Below are positions 17,924 through 27,341 of a stretch of DNA of 64,000 nucleotides, piece by piece. The stretch is from NCBI RefSeq assembly GCF_900110925.1, contig NZ_FOFP01000005.1, forward strand, positions 192,581-256,580, in the 5' to 3' direction. Position numbers and translations under genes: made by a program. The number at the start of each line of letters is the position of its first letter. Position 1 is the stretch's first letter. Under the pieces are notes generated by a model. That model searched no databases. It worked only from the letters and a program-made list of their open reading frames with translations, and had not been told where the DNA came from. This DNA comes from Pseudomonas cuatrocienegasensis. GTDB taxonomy: Bacteria > Pseudomonadota > Gammaproteobacteria > Pseudomonadales > Pseudomonadaceae.

Positions 17924-18975
17924 GAACGGCGCTCGGCAACGGCAGCTTCGGCAAACGTGGCCATGTCGTTGTGCAGGCTGCAGGCCAGGCGCAGCAAGGG
18001 TACGGCCAGCGCGGCGCCACTGCCCTCGCCCAGACGCATGCCGAGCTTGAGCAAGGGTTCAGCCTGCAATGCTCGCAGCACATGGTCATGACCTGGCTCG
18101 GCACCACGGTGAGCGAACAGCAGCCAGTCGCGGCAGTCGGGATTGAGGCACACCGCAAACAGGGCGGCGACGCTGCAGATAAAACCGTCGACCAGGGCAA
18201 TCACACCCTGTTGTGCGCAGGCGATATAGGCACCGGCCAGGGCAGCGATCTCGAACCCGCCCAGCCGCTGCAGTGCATCCAGCGGGCCGTCTATCAGCGG
18301 TGTATGCAGTTGCAGAGCCACGTCGATCACCGCTGCCTTGTGCGCCACCCCGGCATCGTCCAGTCCCGTGCCGGGGCCGACCAGTTCATGGGACGGTTCA
18401 CGCAGCGCCCAACAGGCCAGGGCGGTGGCGGCGGTGGTGTTGCCGATGCCCATTTCCCCGCCGATGAATAGCGCCGCCCCGCTCTGCTGCGCGCGCAGCA
18501 CGGCCTCGCGACCGACCTGCAGCGCTGCGGCGAGCTGCGCCGGGGTCATCGCCGCCGTGCGCATCAGGTTGGCGGTACCAGGGCCAAGGGGCTGATGGCG
18601 GACACCGGGATGCGGCGCCTGCGGCACGGCAAGGCCAAGATCGATGACTTCCAGCTCGGCGCCCAACTGCCGTGCCAGCACACTGATCGCCGCGCCACCA
18701 TTGAGGAAATTGCTGAGCATCTGCCCGGTAACGGCCTGGGGGTAGGCTGAAACACCTTCGGCCACCACGCCATGGTCAGCAGCAAACAAGCTGATCCACA
18801 GCTTATCCAGGCTCGGCCGTTCACACCCCAGCAAAGCCGCCAGTTGCACGGCCAGCGTCTCCAACTGGCCCAGGGCGCCGGCCGGTTTGGTCAGTTCACG
18901 CTGACGCGCCAGCGCCTTGTGCCGCGCCACATGATCGAGCGGCTGGCGTGGTCCCTGCCACCAGGCCAGGTTCAT
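17920..18975 (-). CDS. cobT: Nicotinate-nucleotide--dimethylbenzimidazole phosphoribosyltransferase
   Basis: A 351-residue enzyme that activates 5,6-dimethylbenzimidazole to alpha-ribazole phosphate. Visible motifs are GALGQLE near the N-terminus, [46 protein letters not shown] and the C-terminal [12 protein letters not shown] with its catalytic Glu. It overlaps cobU and cobC by four bases each. In Pseudomonas nomenclature this gene is cobU. Its substrate is made by BluB, encoded in the same operon. Confidence 0.95.
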   Translation of the reverse strand: MNLAWWQGPRQPLDHVARHKALARQRELTKPAGALGQLETLAVQLAALLGCERPSLDKLWISLFAADHGVVAEGVSAYPQAVTGQMLSNFLNGGAAISVLARQLGAELEVIDLGLAVPQAPHPGVRHQPLGPGTANLMRTAAMTPAQLAAALQVGREAVLRAQQSGAALFIGGEMGIGNTTAATALACWALREPSHELVGPGTGLDDAGVAHKAAVIDVALQLHTPLIDGPLDALQRLGGFEIAALAGAYIACAQQGVIALVDGFICSVAALFAVCLNPDCRDWLLFAHRGAEPGHDHVLRALQAEPLLKLGMRLGEGSGAALAVPLLRLACSLHNDMATFAEAAVAERRS

Positions 18976-19496
18976 AGCGCGGCTCCCTTGAGCACCATCG
19001 GCAACCCGGCCACGCAGAACACCACCCGTGCACAGCGCGCTGCCACGGCCTGGTGCAGCTCGCCGGCCGCGTCGACATAACGGCGGCTCAACTCACCCAG
19101 TGGCACCACGCCCAAACCGGTTTCATTGCTGACCAGAATGACTCGTCCAGGCAGCTCTGCCAGGCTATCGAGCAGCGCATCGCACTCGGCCTGCAGCCGG
19201 GCCGGGTCGTCGAGCATCAGCAGGTTGGTCAGCCACAGCGTCAGGCAATCGACCAACAGGCAGCGCTCGGCAGATGCCTGCTCGCGCAACACGCGGGCCA
19301 GGGCCAGCGGCTCCTCGACCAACGCCCAGGCCGAGGGTCGGCGCTCGCGGTGCTGGCGAATACGCGCGCTCATCTCGCCGTCCAACGCCTGGCTGGTAGC
19401 CAGATAAGTCACCGCCAGACCGGACTCGCTCGCCAGCCGCTCGGCCAGCCGGCTCTTGCCGGAGCGGGCGCCTCCCAGAATCAGTTCATGCATCAT
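18972..19496 (-). CDS. cobU: Bifunctional adenosylcobinamide kinase/guanylyltransferase
   Basis: A 174-residue P-loop enzyme that phosphorylates adenosylcobinamide and then adds GMP. The P-loop is LGGARSGKS (about residues 6-14); the guanylylated histidine lies in [22 protein letters not shown] and [12 protein letters not shown] follow, all standard for CobU/CobP. Two consecutive ATG codons occur (19496 and 19493); the first has GGAG nine bases upstream. The start lies 11 bases inside the cobQ 3' end. In pseudomonad naming the gene is cobP. Confidence 0.94.
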   Translation of the reverse strand: MMHELILGGARSGKSRLAERLASESGLAVTYLATSQALDGEMSARIRQHRERRPSAWALVEEPLALARVLREQASAERCLLVDCLTLWLTNLLMLDDPARLQAECDALLDSLAELPGRVILVSNETGLGVVPLGELSRRYVDAAGELHQAVAARCARVVFCVAGLPMVLKGAAL

Positions 19497-20973
19497 GTTC
19501 ACTCGCTCCGTTACTGCGCGGGGGCAAACCGCAAAGAGCCTCAAGGACCTGAGTATCGAGGTGCTGTTCGACCAGATCGGCCAGACGCTCGATATCACGC
19601 TCACGCAATCCATGGTAGTCCACCACCTGCACCGCCTGCAGTCCGGCCCAGCGCAGCAGCGCAGAGCAGGCCTCAGCCGACTCGAATAACCCGTGCAGGT
19701 AGGTGCCCAGTACTTGGCCATCGGCGCTCAGCGCGCCGTCACAGCGGCCATCATCCAGTTGCACCGCGGCCTGAGCCAGGGCCGGCCCCTGACTGACCCC
19801 GGCGTGAATTTCATAGCCGCTGACAACGGCGTCTTCCAGACACAGCCGGCCCTGCACGGTACGCAGTTGCTTGTCGTGTTCCAGCACGGTGTCGAAGGCC
19901 AATAGCCCCAGGCCCTGACTCTCGCCCGGCGCACCTTCCAGGCCATGGGGGTCGGCGATACGTTCACCGAGCATCTGCAGGCCGCCACAAATGCCCAGCA
20001 GCTTGCCGCCATAGCGCAGGTGACGGCTGATGGCCGCCTCCCAGCCCTGGCTACGCAGGTAAGCCAGGTCGGCGCGCACGCTTTTCGAACCGGGCAGGAT
20101 GATCAGGTCTGCCGACGGAATCGCCTGACCGGGGCCGACGAATGTCAGCTGTACCTGCGGGTGCAGGCGCAACGGGTCGAAATCGGTGTGGTTGCTGATA
20201 CGCGGCAACACCGGCACCACCACCCGCAGCGGCGTATCGAGTTTGACGGCCTGGCGCCTGTCGATGGCGTCTTCGGCCTCAAGGTGAAAATCCATCAGGT
20301 ACGGCAACACGCCCAACACCGGCTTGCCAGTGTGCTGTTCGAGCCAGTCCAGGCCTGGCTGCAGCAGCGCGATATCGCCACGAAAACGGTTGATCACAAA
20401 ACCTTTGACCCGCGCCTGCTCACTGGGGCTGAGCAGCGCCAGGGTGCCGACCAGATGCGCAAAGACCCCGCCCTTGTCGATATCGGCGATCAGAATCACC
20501 GGGCAATCCACCGCCTCGGCAAAGCCCATATTGGCGATGTCGCCGGCACGCAGGTTGATCTCTGCCGGCGAGCCAGCGCCTTCGACCATCACCACCGCAT
20601 AGGCGGCGCTCAGGCGTTGGTGGGATTCCAGCACCGCCTGCATCGCCACCCGCTTGTAGTCGTGGTAGGCCAACGCATCCATGCTGCGCAGGGCACGCCC
20701 GTGGATGATCACCTGGGCGCCGATATCACTGTTGGGCTTGAGCAGCACCGGGTTCATGTCGGTGTGCGGCGCCAACCGTGATGCCTGAGCCTGCACCGCC
20801 TGGGCACGGCCGATCTCACCGCCGTCGGCGGTCACCGCGCTGTTGAGCGCCATGTTCTGCGGTTTGAACGGCACCACGGCAACGCCCTGGCGCACCAGCC
20901 AGCGGCACAGAGCCGTCACCAGGGTGCTTTTGCCGGCATCGGAGGTGGTGCCCTGGACCATCAGCGTACTCAT
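19486..20973 (-). CDS. cobQ: Cobyric acid synthase
   Basis: A 495-residue glutamine amidotransferase that amidates four side chains of adenosylcobyrinic a,c-diamide. The N-terminal dethiobiotin-synthetase-like ATPase starts [19 protein letters not shown] (P-loop). The C-terminal class-I-like amidotransferase has [11 protein letters not shown] with the nucleophilic Cys and GTYLHGLFE with the His. ATG at 20973 overlaps the upstream gene's stop as ATGA; an alternative GTG two codons upstream is less likely. Confidence 0.95.
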   Translation of the reverse strand: MSTLMVQGTTSDAGKSTLVTALCRWLVRQGVAVVPFKPQNMALNSAVTADGGEIGRAQAVQAQASRLAPHTDMNPVLLKPNSDIGAQVIIHGRALRSMDALAYHDYKRVAMQAVLESHQRLSAAYAVVMVEGAGSPAEINLRAGDIANMGFAEAVDCPVILIADIDKGGVFAHLVGTLALLSPSEQARVKGFVINRFRGDIALLQPGLDWLEQHTGKPVLGVLPYLMDFHLEAEDAIDRRQAVKLDTPLRVVVPVLPRISNHTDFDPLRLHPQVQLTFVGPGQAIPSADLIILPGSKSVRADLAYLRSQGWEAAISRHLRYGGKLLGICGGLQMLGERIADPHGLEGAPGESQGLGLLAFDTVLEHDKQLRTVQGRLCLEDAVVSGYEIHAGVSQGPALAQAAVQLDDGRCDGALSADGQVLGTYLHGLFESAEACSALLRWAGLQAVQVVDYHGLRERDIERLADLVEQHLDTQVLEALCGLPPRSNGASEHDA

Positions 20974-21962
20974 GGGCACTCCCTGGCGAACACAGCCAAA
21001 GCCTGATCCAGCCGCTGCCAGCCGGACTCATCCGCGGGCAGACCAAAACGCAGGCTGGGCGGTTGAGCAAACAATCGGGTCAATATGCCGTTGCAGGCCA
21101 GAAATTCATGCAGCAGCTTCGCCCGTTCACTGGCGATCCACTGGAACAGCGCGCAGCCGCCGGTAGGTGGTAAGCCGTGGCCACGCAGCAGGGCTGCCAG
21201 ACGCTCGCCATCGACCCGCAAACGCTCGCGCTGACGTACCTGTGCTGGTTGGTCCTGCAACAATCGGCTGGCAACGAAGCGCGCCGGCCCGCTGATCGTC
21301 CAGGGACCCAGCAGGCCATCGAGCCGGTCGAGCAGTGCCTGCTCCGCCAACACGAAGCCCAGGCGTATGCCGGCCATGCCGAAGAATTTGCCGAACGAGC
21401 GCAACACGATCAGCCCAGGCTCGCCGCTGTGCGCGGCCAGGCTCTGCGCCGGGGTGGTGTCGATAAAAGCCTCGTCGACGATCAGCCAGCCGCCGCGCTC
21501 AGCCAGGCGCGCATGCCAGGCCAACAACTGGGCCGGCGAGAAGTGTCGCCCAGTGGGGTTGTTGGGATTGATCAACAGCAGCACATCGAGGCGTTCCAGA
21601 GCGCGGTTAACACTCGACTCACTGATCTCCAGCACCCGATGTCCCTCGCGCTGCCAGGCTGCGGCGTGCTCGGCATAGGCCGGTGACACAATGCCGACAC
21701 TGGCATTGCGCCGCAGGCGAGGCAGGGCCTGGATCGCCGCCTGGGAGCCGGCCACAGGCAGCAGTGTGGCCACGCCGTAATAATCGCGGGCGGCGATTTC
21801 CAGACCATCGTGCAACTCAGGCAGACGTGTCCAGGCAGCGGCCGGCACCTCGGGTATCGCCCAGCCGTAGGGGGCGATGCCGGTGGACAAGTCCAGCCAG
21901 TCAGTCAGGGCAATACCATATTCCAGCGCGGCCGCGCGTAAACGGCCTCCATGTTCAAGCAC
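20970..21962 (-). CDS. cobD: Threonine-phosphate decarboxylase (PLP-dependent)
   Basis: A 330-residue class I/II aminotransferase-fold enzyme that makes (R)-1-aminopropan-2-ol phosphate for the corrin side chain. [12 protein letters not shown] opens the domain; [24 protein letters not shown] and [18 protein letters not shown] with the PLP lysine are clear. I prefer GTG at 21962 (giving VLEHGGRL, the usual family start) over TTG at 21968. It overlaps cbiB by eight bases. In Pseudomonas literature this gene is cobC. Confidence 0.93.
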   Translation of the reverse strand: MLEHGGRLRAAALEYGIALTDWLDLSTGIAPYGWAIPEVPAAAWTRLPELHDGLEIAARDYYGVATLLPVAGSQAAIQALPRLRRNASVGIVSPAYAEHAAAWQREGHRVLEISESSVNRALERLDVLLLINPNNPTGRHFSPAQLLAWHARLAERGGWLIVDEAFIDTTPAQSLAAHSGEPGLIVLRSFGKFFGMAGIRLGFVLAEQALLDRLDGLLGPWTISGPARFVASRLLQDQPAQVRQRERLRVDGERLAALLRGHGLPPTGGCALFQWIASERAKLLHEFLACNGILTRLFAQPPSLRFGLPADESGWQRLDQALAVFARECP

Positions 21963-22863
21963 TGACAAGCCCCCAGATGATCAGAATCGCCAACCACAGC
22001 AGCACGCCGCCGTTGACCAGGTTCAGCGCCCGCTCGATATCCCGCGCCCGCGGCTGCGGCCCCTCTCCCAGGTCAGGGCGCTCGTGGCGCTCGCCGTGAT
22101 AATCGGCGCTACCGCCCAGTGACACGCCCAAGGCACCAGCACCTGCGGCCATCACCGGGCCGGCATTGGGGCTGTCCCACAAGGGCGCCTGCTGCCGCCA
22201 GCAACGCAGCGCCAGGGCGGTCTTGCCGAGCAGCGCGTAGGTCAACGCAACCAGGCGCGCCGGCAGGTAATTGAGTCCATCGTCGATTTTCGCCGCGGCC
22301 CAGCCAAAGCGCTCGAAACGCTCGGTGCGGTAGCCCCACATGGCGTCCAGGGTGTTGCTCAGGCGATACAGCACCACCGCCGGCGCGCCGCCGATGATGA
22401 ACCAGAACAGCGCCGCGAAGACTGCGTCGGAGCCGTTTTCCAGGACCGACTCGGTGCCGGCCCGCGCCACGCCAGAAGCATCGAGCCCTGCGGTATTGCG
22501 GCTGACCATATAGCCGACACGCTCGCGGGCCAGGGCCAGGTCGCCCAGACGCAGGGCCTCGGCCACCGGTCGTGCATGCTGGCCGAGGCTGTTCAGGCCC
22601 AAGGCGAAATACAACGCCAGCACCTCGACAGCCCAGCCGAATGCCTCCACCTGCGCCAGCAGCGCGACCAGCACAGTCAGCGGCAATACCGCCAGGCACC
22701 AGGCACTCACGCCATGGCTGCGCCAACCAGCGCCGCCCGGATTGAAGCGCTGTTCAAGGCGCTCAGCCAAGCGACCGAATGCTACCAAGGGGTGCCAGCC
22801 GCGCGGCTCACCGATCAAGGCATCCAGGGTGACACCTGCCAGGGTGCTGAGGACCAGGCTCAA
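21955..22863 (-). CDS. cbiB: Adenosylcobinamide-phosphate synthase
   Basis: A 302-residue membrane enzyme that attaches aminopropanol phosphate to adenosylcobyric acid. The N-terminal [20 protein letters not shown] and [21 protein letters not shown] segments are family signatures, followed by [12 protein letters not shown] and several hydrophobic helices. The start is probably TTG at 22863, because GTGAGG stands about seven bases upstream and the protein then begins like its relatives. The gene is called cobD in pseudomonads. A 100-bp gap separates it from bluB, the only sizeable gap in the cluster. Confidence 0.93.
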   Translation of the reverse strand: MSLVLSTLAGVTLDALIGEPRGWHPLVAFGRLAERLEQRFNPGGAGWRSHGVSAWCLAVLPLTVLVALLAQVEAFGWAVEVLALYFALGLNSLGQHARPVAEALRLGDLALARERVGYMVSRNTAGLDASGVARAGTESVLENGSDAVFAALFWFIIGGAPAVVLYRLSNTLDAMWGYRTERFERFGWAAAKIDDGLNYLPARLVALTYALLGKTALALRCWRQQAPLWDSPNAGPVMAAGAGALGVSLGGSADYHGERHERPDLGEGPQPRARDIERALNLVNGGVLLWLAILIIWGLVSA

Positions 22864-22963
22864 GGCGCGACCTCACGAGCACGGGCGGGACAACAGGCAA
22901 GCAAAAACGGGCCTTTGCGCATGGGCGATCCAGTTATCAGAAAAAACCAACAGTGCGAAACGT

Positions 22964-23611
22964 TCAGCGGCTGCCCCACTCGTCCTGGAACAGCAGCTCG
23001 GCCAGCGGGCGCGGCGTCGCCCAGCCCTCGGCCTGCAGCATCGGCTGCGGGTAAAACTCATTCACCGGCCCCAGGCACAGCACCGCAATAGGCTCGCTGC
23101 CGCTCGGCATGGCCAACAGCTCGGCCAGCGCCGCAGGCTCGAACAATGACACCCAGCCCATCCCCAGTCCCTCGGCGCGGGCGGCGAGCCAAAGATTCTG
23201 GATCGCGCAGGAGGCCGAGGCCAGGTCCATGTGCGGGAGTGTACGACGTCCGAACAGGTGTGGCTCGCGTCCGTCCATCAAGGCCACGACCAGTAATTCG
23301 GCACAATCCAGAACGCCCTCGACCTTCAGGCGCATAAACTCATCTTCACGCTCACCCAGGGCCTGCGCCGTGCGCACCCGCTCGGCCTCAACCAAGCCGT
23401 GGATCGCCGTACGCAACGCCGGCCGGGTGATGCGCACGAAGCGCCAGGGCTGCATCAGACCGACACTGGGCGCCTGGTGCGCCGCCTCGAGCAGCCGCGC
23501 GAGCACCTCGGGGGCGACCGTACCGCCGCTGAAATGGCGCATATCGCGTCGCTCGGCGATGGCCCGATAGACTGCGGCGCGTTCGGCCGTGCTGAATGCC
23601 TGTTCGTTCAT
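22964..23611 (-). CDS. bluB: 5,6-dimethylbenzimidazole synthase
   Basis: A 215-residue flavoprotein of the nitroreductase fold that fragments reduced FMN with oxygen to give 5,6-dimethylbenzimidazole, the lower ligand of B12. RDMRHFSGG near residues 22-30, APSVGLMQPWRFVRI, LPHMDLASASCAIQNLWLAARAEG and GMGWVSLFEP match BluB closely. Its presence implies an aerobic route to the lower ligand and fits the oxygen-dependent cobalamin pathway of pseudomonads. Its ATG at 23611 overlaps the cobB stop by four bases. Confidence 0.95.
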   Translation of the reverse strand: MNEQAFSTAERAAVYRAIAERRDMRHFSGGTVAPEVLARLLEAAHQAPSVGLMQPWRFVRITRPALRTAIHGLVEAERVRTAQALGEREDEFMRLKVEGVLDCAELLVVALMDGREPHLFGRRTLPHMDLASASCAIQNLWLAARAEGLGMGWVSLFEPAALAELLAMPSGSEPIAVLCLGPVNEFYPQPMLQAEGWATPRPLAELLFQDEWGSR

Positions 23612-24912
23612 CCTGAACCCTCCGGGTGAAACAGCGCCGCCGCCGCCTCTGGCGCCGACGGGAAGTAAAAGTGGATATAGGAGGCCGTCAGCCGGCCCTG
23701 GCGGTAGACCGCCTCAGCCGTGCGTTTGTAGTTCGGGCACTCGCCGCGGGTCAGTGGCTGCAGGTCGCTGGTCAGCGCCGAGTAGTGAAAACTGTGCCCA
23801 CGCAGCTGGCCTTCCGGCAACTCGGCCTTTTGCAAGGCCATGGCGGTCATGCGCGGCTGCAAGGTGGCTTCACCTGACAGCAGTCCGAGCATTCGCCCGC
23901 TGACACCCTGTTTGTCCGTCAGCCGGTCGAGCAGGTACAACATGCCGCCGCATTCGGCATGGATGGGTTTACCGGCGGCGTGGTGGGCACGAATCGCGTG
24001 GGCCATGGCTTGATTCGCCTCCAGTTGCGGCAAATGCAACTCGGGGTAGCCGCCCGGCAGGTAGAGGCTGTCAACCGGCGGCAACTGGGCATCGGTCAGG
24101 GGCGAGAAGAACACCAACTCGGCGCCTAACGCCCGCAGCAGGTCCAGGTTGGCCTGGTAGAGAAAGGCAAAGGCGCTGTCGCGGGCCACGCCAATGCGTA
24201 CACCTTTGAGCAAGGGCACAGGCACCGGCTGCTCGGGGGCGGCAAAGCTGACCCGCGGCGGCAAGGTGGTGTCGGCGCTGGCCGCCAAGGCATCGGCGGC
24301 CGCATCCAGGCGCGCGTCCAGATCAACCAGTTCGCCGGCCTGCACCAGGCCCAGATGGCGGCTCGGCAGGCCGACTTCAGCGCTGCGTGGCAGCGCGCCG
24401 TACCAGCGAATCCCAGACGGCAGCGCGTCTCGCAGAATCTCGCCATGCCGGGCGCTACCGACGCGGTTACCCAACACCCCGGAGAACGGTAGATCCGCCT
24501 GGAAGGTCGCCAGGCCATGGGCCACGGCGCCGAAAGTCTGCGCCATGGCCGAGCCGTCGATGACCGCCAGTACCGGTACATTGAAACGCCGCGCCAGGTC
24601 AGCTGCCGAAGGCGTGCCATCGAACAGTCCCATCACCCCTTCGATCAGAATCAGATCGGCCTCAGCGGCGGCCTCCCACAGCAGACGACGGCTCTCGGCC
24701 TCGCCGACCATCCACAGGTCGAGCTGATAGACCGGTGCGCCACTGGCGCGCGCCAGGATCATCGGATCGAGAAAGTCAGGCCCACACTTGAACACGCGCA
24801 CGCGCTTGCCCTGGCGCACATGCAGGCGCGCCAGAGCAGCAGTCACCGTGGTCTTGCCCTGGCCAGACGCCGGGGCCGCGATCAACAGCGCGGGGCAGTG
24901 GCGCGCTGGCAT
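23608..24912 (-). CDS. cobB: Cobyrinic acid a,c-diamide synthase
   Basis: A 434-residue glutamine amidotransferase. The ATP-binding N-terminus has LIAAPASGQGKTTVTAAL (P-loop), FKCGPDFLDPMIL and LIEGVMGLFDG. The C-terminal amidotransferase domain carries YLPGGYPELH and HAECGGMLYLL with the nucleophilic Cys, and GHSFHYS near the end. It amidates the a and c side chains of (hydrogeno)byrinic acid before cobalt handling and adenosylation. The start ATG shares bases with the cobO stop (TGATG). Confidence 0.95.
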   Translation of the reverse strand: MPARHCPALLIAAPASGQGKTTVTAALARLHVRQGKRVRVFKCGPDFLDPMILARASGAPVYQLDLWMVGEAESRRLLWEAAAEADLILIEGVMGLFDGTPSAADLARRFNVPVLAVIDGSAMAQTFGAVAHGLATFQADLPFSGVLGNRVGSARHGEILRDALPSGIRWYGALPRSAEVGLPSRHLGLVQAGELVDLDARLDAAADALAASADTTLPPRVSFAAPEQPVPVPLLKGVRIGVARDSAFAFLYQANLDLLRALGAELVFFSPLTDAQLPPVDSLYLPGGYPELHLPQLEANQAMAHAIRAHHAAGKPIHAECGGMLYLLDRLTDKQGVSGRMLGLLSGEATLQPRMTAMALQKAELPEGQLRGHSFHYSALTSDLQPLTRGECPNYKRTAEAVYRQGRLTASYIHFYFPSAPEAAAALFHPEGSG

Positions 24913-25523
24913 CAGTACTCCACCCCTTTTTGCGCCTTCACCCCGGCCTTGAAGGCATGCTTGACCAGGCCCATTTCGGTGACGGTGTCGGCAGCTTCGA
25001 GCATCCCCGGCAGCGCACCGCGCCCGGTCACCACCACATGCTGCAGCAACGGTCGGGCTTCGATGTCGGCGAGTACCGCGTCGAGTTCCAGGTAGCCGTA
25101 CTTCAGCGCGATATTCAGCTCGTCGAGCACCACCAGACCAATCGCCGGATCGTTCAGCAGCCCGCGTGCCACCTCCCAGGCTTGCTGCGCCTTGTCGATA
25201 TCACGCTGACGATCCTGGGTTTCCCAGGTAAAGCCCTCGCCCATCACGTGGTAGCTGACCTCATCGGGAAAGCGCCGGAAGAACGCCTCCTCACCCGTGG
25301 TCGCAGCGCCCTTGATAAATTGCACCACGCCGGCCTTGATGCCGTGCCCCAGCGCCCGGGCAAGCATGCCGAAAGCGGCGCTGCTCTTGCCCTTGCCGTT
25401 ACCGCTGTGCACCAGCAGCAAACCGTACTCGTCCTGGGCCTGGGCGATTTTTTCGTCGATCAGCGCCTTCTTGCGGGCCATACGCGCCTTGTGACGGGCG
25501 TCGCGCTCAATCGATTCGGTCAT
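24912..25523 (-). CDS. cobO: Cob(I)yrinic acid a,c-diamide adenosyltransferase
   Basis: A 203-residue CobA/CobO-type P-loop enzyme that transfers the 5'-deoxyadenosyl group of ATP to cobalt. The P-loop is VHSGNGKGKSSAAFG; VVQFIKG, MGEGFTWETQD and VVLDELNIALKYGYL are family hallmarks. ATG at 25523 is chosen because GGAG lies eight bases upstream; GTG two codons earlier is the alternative. It is the first gene behind the cobalamin riboswitch, so the whole ten-gene cluster is probably shut down by adenosylcobalamin. Confidence 0.95.
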   Translation of the reverse strand: MTESIERDARHKARMARKKALIDEKIAQAQDEYGLLLVHSGNGKGKSSAAFGMLARALGHGIKAGVVQFIKGAATTGEEAFFRRFPDEVSYHVMGEGFTWETQDRQRDIDKAQQAWEVARGLLNDPAIGLVVLDELNIALKYGYLELDAVLADIEARPLLQHVVVTGRGALPGMLEAADTVTEMGLVKHAFKAGVKAQKGVEY

Positions 25524-25535
25524 CCGCACTGCTCC

Positions 25536-25551
25536 ATCGCCTCGGGGCGAT
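25536..25551 (-). promoter_or_regulatory. cobO: Hairpin abutting the cobO ribosome-binding site
   Basis: ATCGCC and GGCGAT form a six-base-pair stem around CCGA immediately 5' of the GGAG of cobO. It could be part of the expression platform of the upstream riboswitch by controlling access to the ribosome-binding site. Function is inferred from position only. Confidence 0.4.
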
Positions 25552-25640
25552 CTGCCTGAAAAAATGCGGAGATAGAAAGAACGCGGAACTCGCGCACAGC
25601 ACGACCCACACGCCAGACAACGCCCTCCGCGATGCTGTGG

Positions 25641-26003
25641 ACTGCGACAGGCCGGTCTCCGGGCTTGTGAGCGAACCTAGCAATAGGTTCTTAGAGCCTG
25701 TCCACGATCTCGCGAGCTAGAGCGATACAAGGCAAAAATAAGCGAGGAAGCGGAGTTTACGAGCTGTAAATGAGCATTCCGAGCTTGTTTTTAACGCAGT
25801 AGCGCCGACGCGCAGCAGATCGTGAACAGGTTCCAAGCCGCGCCTTCCCATGCATACAGCACAGTGGCAGTTGCGGCGTTTGACTCACTTACCGTTGCGG
25901 GGGCAGCGTCGGAATGGTTGGCGTACACACGCACAACGCACCGACTTCCCTGTTTCACCCCGCACGCGCATAGCGCTGGGGGCACCTGTTGCAAGCCGCG
26001 CAG
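25641..26003 (-). ncRNA. Cobalamin (B12) riboswitch, interrupted by a 146-bp element
   Basis: On the minus strand the 5' half shows the conserved GGTGAAACAGGGAA (25946-25959), GCTGCCCCCGCAACGGTAA (25889-25907) and CCACTGTGC (25859-25867). The B12 box AGCCCGGAGACCGGCC lies at 25650-25665. CTGCG and ACAGG at the 5' end pair with CCTGT and CGCAG at the 3' end as the closing stem. Together these define an adenosylcobalamin aptamer ahead of cobO. Between the two halves, where relatives have a short variable stem, lies a repeat-ended insertion (25691-25836). Without it the aptamer would be about 215 nt, normal for the class. Confidence 0.9.
25691..25836. mobile_element. MITE-like element inside the riboswitch (family B)
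   Basis: Imperfect 20-bp terminal inverted repeats, TTAGAGCCTGTCCACGATCT and the complement of TTGGAACCTGTTCACGATCT, bound a 146-bp sequence. Its interior, with CGAGGAAGCGGAGTTTACG and GCATTCCGAGCTTG, resembles a short non-coding repeat that I recall from several Pseudomonas genomes. No coding frame fits. It separates the 5' core of the cobalamin riboswitch from the B12 box. The exact ends are uncertain by two or three bases. Confidence 0.75.
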
Positions 26004-26026
26004 AGTAGTGCGCAGCGCCGCAGGCG

Positions 26027-26629
26027 TCAATGACGCGGGGTGAAGCCAGGCGGCTTACTGGCCAACCACTCGACAAAGGTACGCAGACGCTCATCAGCCA
26101 ACAGGGCATCGCGGCTGTTGTAGGCCAGGGCTAGGGTCTGCTCCCGTTTCGTCGCAAACCGCGTTGCTGCGAAAAATCTCGCCAGGCCGGGCGGCGTTCC
26201 GCTAGGCGGAGGACGCAGGGAATGGTTACTCCCTTGCCAAGTCCTCCAACACCGCATGGCGAGATTTTGCGCGCAACCCGTAGGGCCGGGCCAGTTTTAG
26301 CGCGATGCTGCGTTTCTCGATAGCTCATTTAGCCGGCTAAACTTCGCATCTCGTGCCTTGCCTCGCGCTAAAACTGGCTCCGGCGCGGCCGCGAACGAAA
26401 CGGGAACAGACCCTAAGTCTTTTTCGCTGAACAGCCGGTGGATCTGGTTATGACAGGCGCGGCAGACCCACAAAGTCGCGGTAATGCGCTGCTCGCGGGA
26501 ATAGTGTTTCTGCACATAGGGTTTGTCGTGCAGGGTCTTGGGAATCAGATGGTGACGCGTCAGCGGTGCGGCGCGCGCGCACAACTCACAAGCACTCGGC
26601 TGCGGCGGAAGGCGAATCGACGCGGGCAT
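26027..26629 (-). pseudogene. HNH-endonuclease-like gene split by a mobile element
   Basis: The first 72 codons from ATG 26629 encode CELC, TRHHLIPKTLHDK and VCRACHNQIHRLF, a small zinc-ribbon HNH fold with the HH, N and H residues in place. Codon 73 is interrupted by a 280-bp element at 26134-26413. Removing the element and one TA copy joins the frame exactly to ALAYNSRDALLADERL and TFVEWLASKPPGFTPRH, giving a 106-residue protein. In the present sequence translation would run into the element and append a foreign 38-residue tail. The HNH core is intact, so partial activity cannot be excluded. Confidence 0.88.
26134..26413. mobile_element. 280-bp MITE inserted in the HNH gene (family A, copy 2)
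   Basis: Ends are GGGTCTGCTCCCGTTTCGT and the complement of GGGTCTGTTCCCGTTTCGT, flanked by TA at 26132-26133 and 26414-26415. The interior contains CGAAAAATCTCGCC and other stretches shared almost unchanged with the copy at 41795-42059. This copy has an extra GGGCGGCGTTCC-type segment absent from the third. No transposase is encoded, so movement would need an enzyme supplied elsewhere. TA duplication suggests an IS630/Tc1-like or similar transposase. Confidence 0.9.
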
Positions 26630-26650
26630 TGCTCAGGCAACCGCCGACGC

Positions 26651-27181
26651 TCAGGGGTTGCGTGCCAGTTCCGGGGTAAACACTCGCTTGGCATCCAGGT
26701 AGGTACGCTGCCAATAGCTGTTGCTCAGGCTGTCCAGGCGCACAGTGCCGCCGCTGGAGGGTGCATGAACGAAACGCCCCTCACCGACATAAATGCCGGC
26801 ATGGCTGACCTGGCGACCACCATTGGTGGCGAAGAACACCAGGTCACCGCTCTGCAGGCGATCACGCCCCACATTCGGCGCGCGCATGCTGATCAGTTCG
26901 CGGGTCGAGCGCGGCAGGCTGATACCGGCGGCATCGCGGTAGACATAACCGATCAGACCGCTGCAATCGAAGCCACCGGCCGGGGTATTTCCGCCGTATC
27001 GATAAGGCGTACCAACCAGACCAAGGGCTCTGAACAGCACATCTTCGGGGGAACCGCTGAGCGGGCTGGCGATCACCGGCCGCTCGGCTACCGGAGCGGT
27101 TGCAGGCGCAGGCGCATGGCTGGCACAGGCACCGAGCAAGGCAAGCACAAACAGCAAGGACAGGCGGGCGAGAGCATTCAT
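26651..27181 (-). CDS. NlpC/P60 family lipoprotein (peptidoglycan endopeptidase)
   Basis: A 176-residue protein with a lipoprotein signal (LLFVLALLGACAS, lipidated Cys at about residue 19), a Pro/Ala linker and a C-terminal NlpC/P60 domain. The catalytic Cys is in GGFDCSGLIGYVY, the His in VSHAGIYVG, with a second polar residue in FVHAPSSGG. Such enzymes cleave gamma-D-Glu-diamino acid bonds in cell-wall peptides. ATG at 27181 gives a normal lipoprotein start, unlike the longer frame. A paralogue lies immediately upstream on the same strand. Confidence 0.9.
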   Translation of the reverse strand: MNALARLSLLFVLALLGACASHAPAPATAPVAERPVIASPLSGSPEDVLFRALGLVGTPYRYGGNTPAGGFDCSGLIGYVYRDAAGISLPRSTRELISMRAPNVGRDRLQSGDLVFFATNGGRQVSHAGIYVGEGRFVHAPSSGGTVRLDSLSNSYWQRTYLDAKRVFTPELARNP

Positions 27182-27341
27182 CAGCAGCGATATCCTGAGC
27201 CGGAACGCGCCTACTCTGCCGGCTCGCACTATTCAGTGCAAGCATTAGCTTTGGCTAGCAGCCTGTTGAAATATATGAGAAACGACCAGAACGGTCAGAA
27301 ATGACAGGCGACCCGCGCATTGCAGGCCGCCTGTTTCACCC

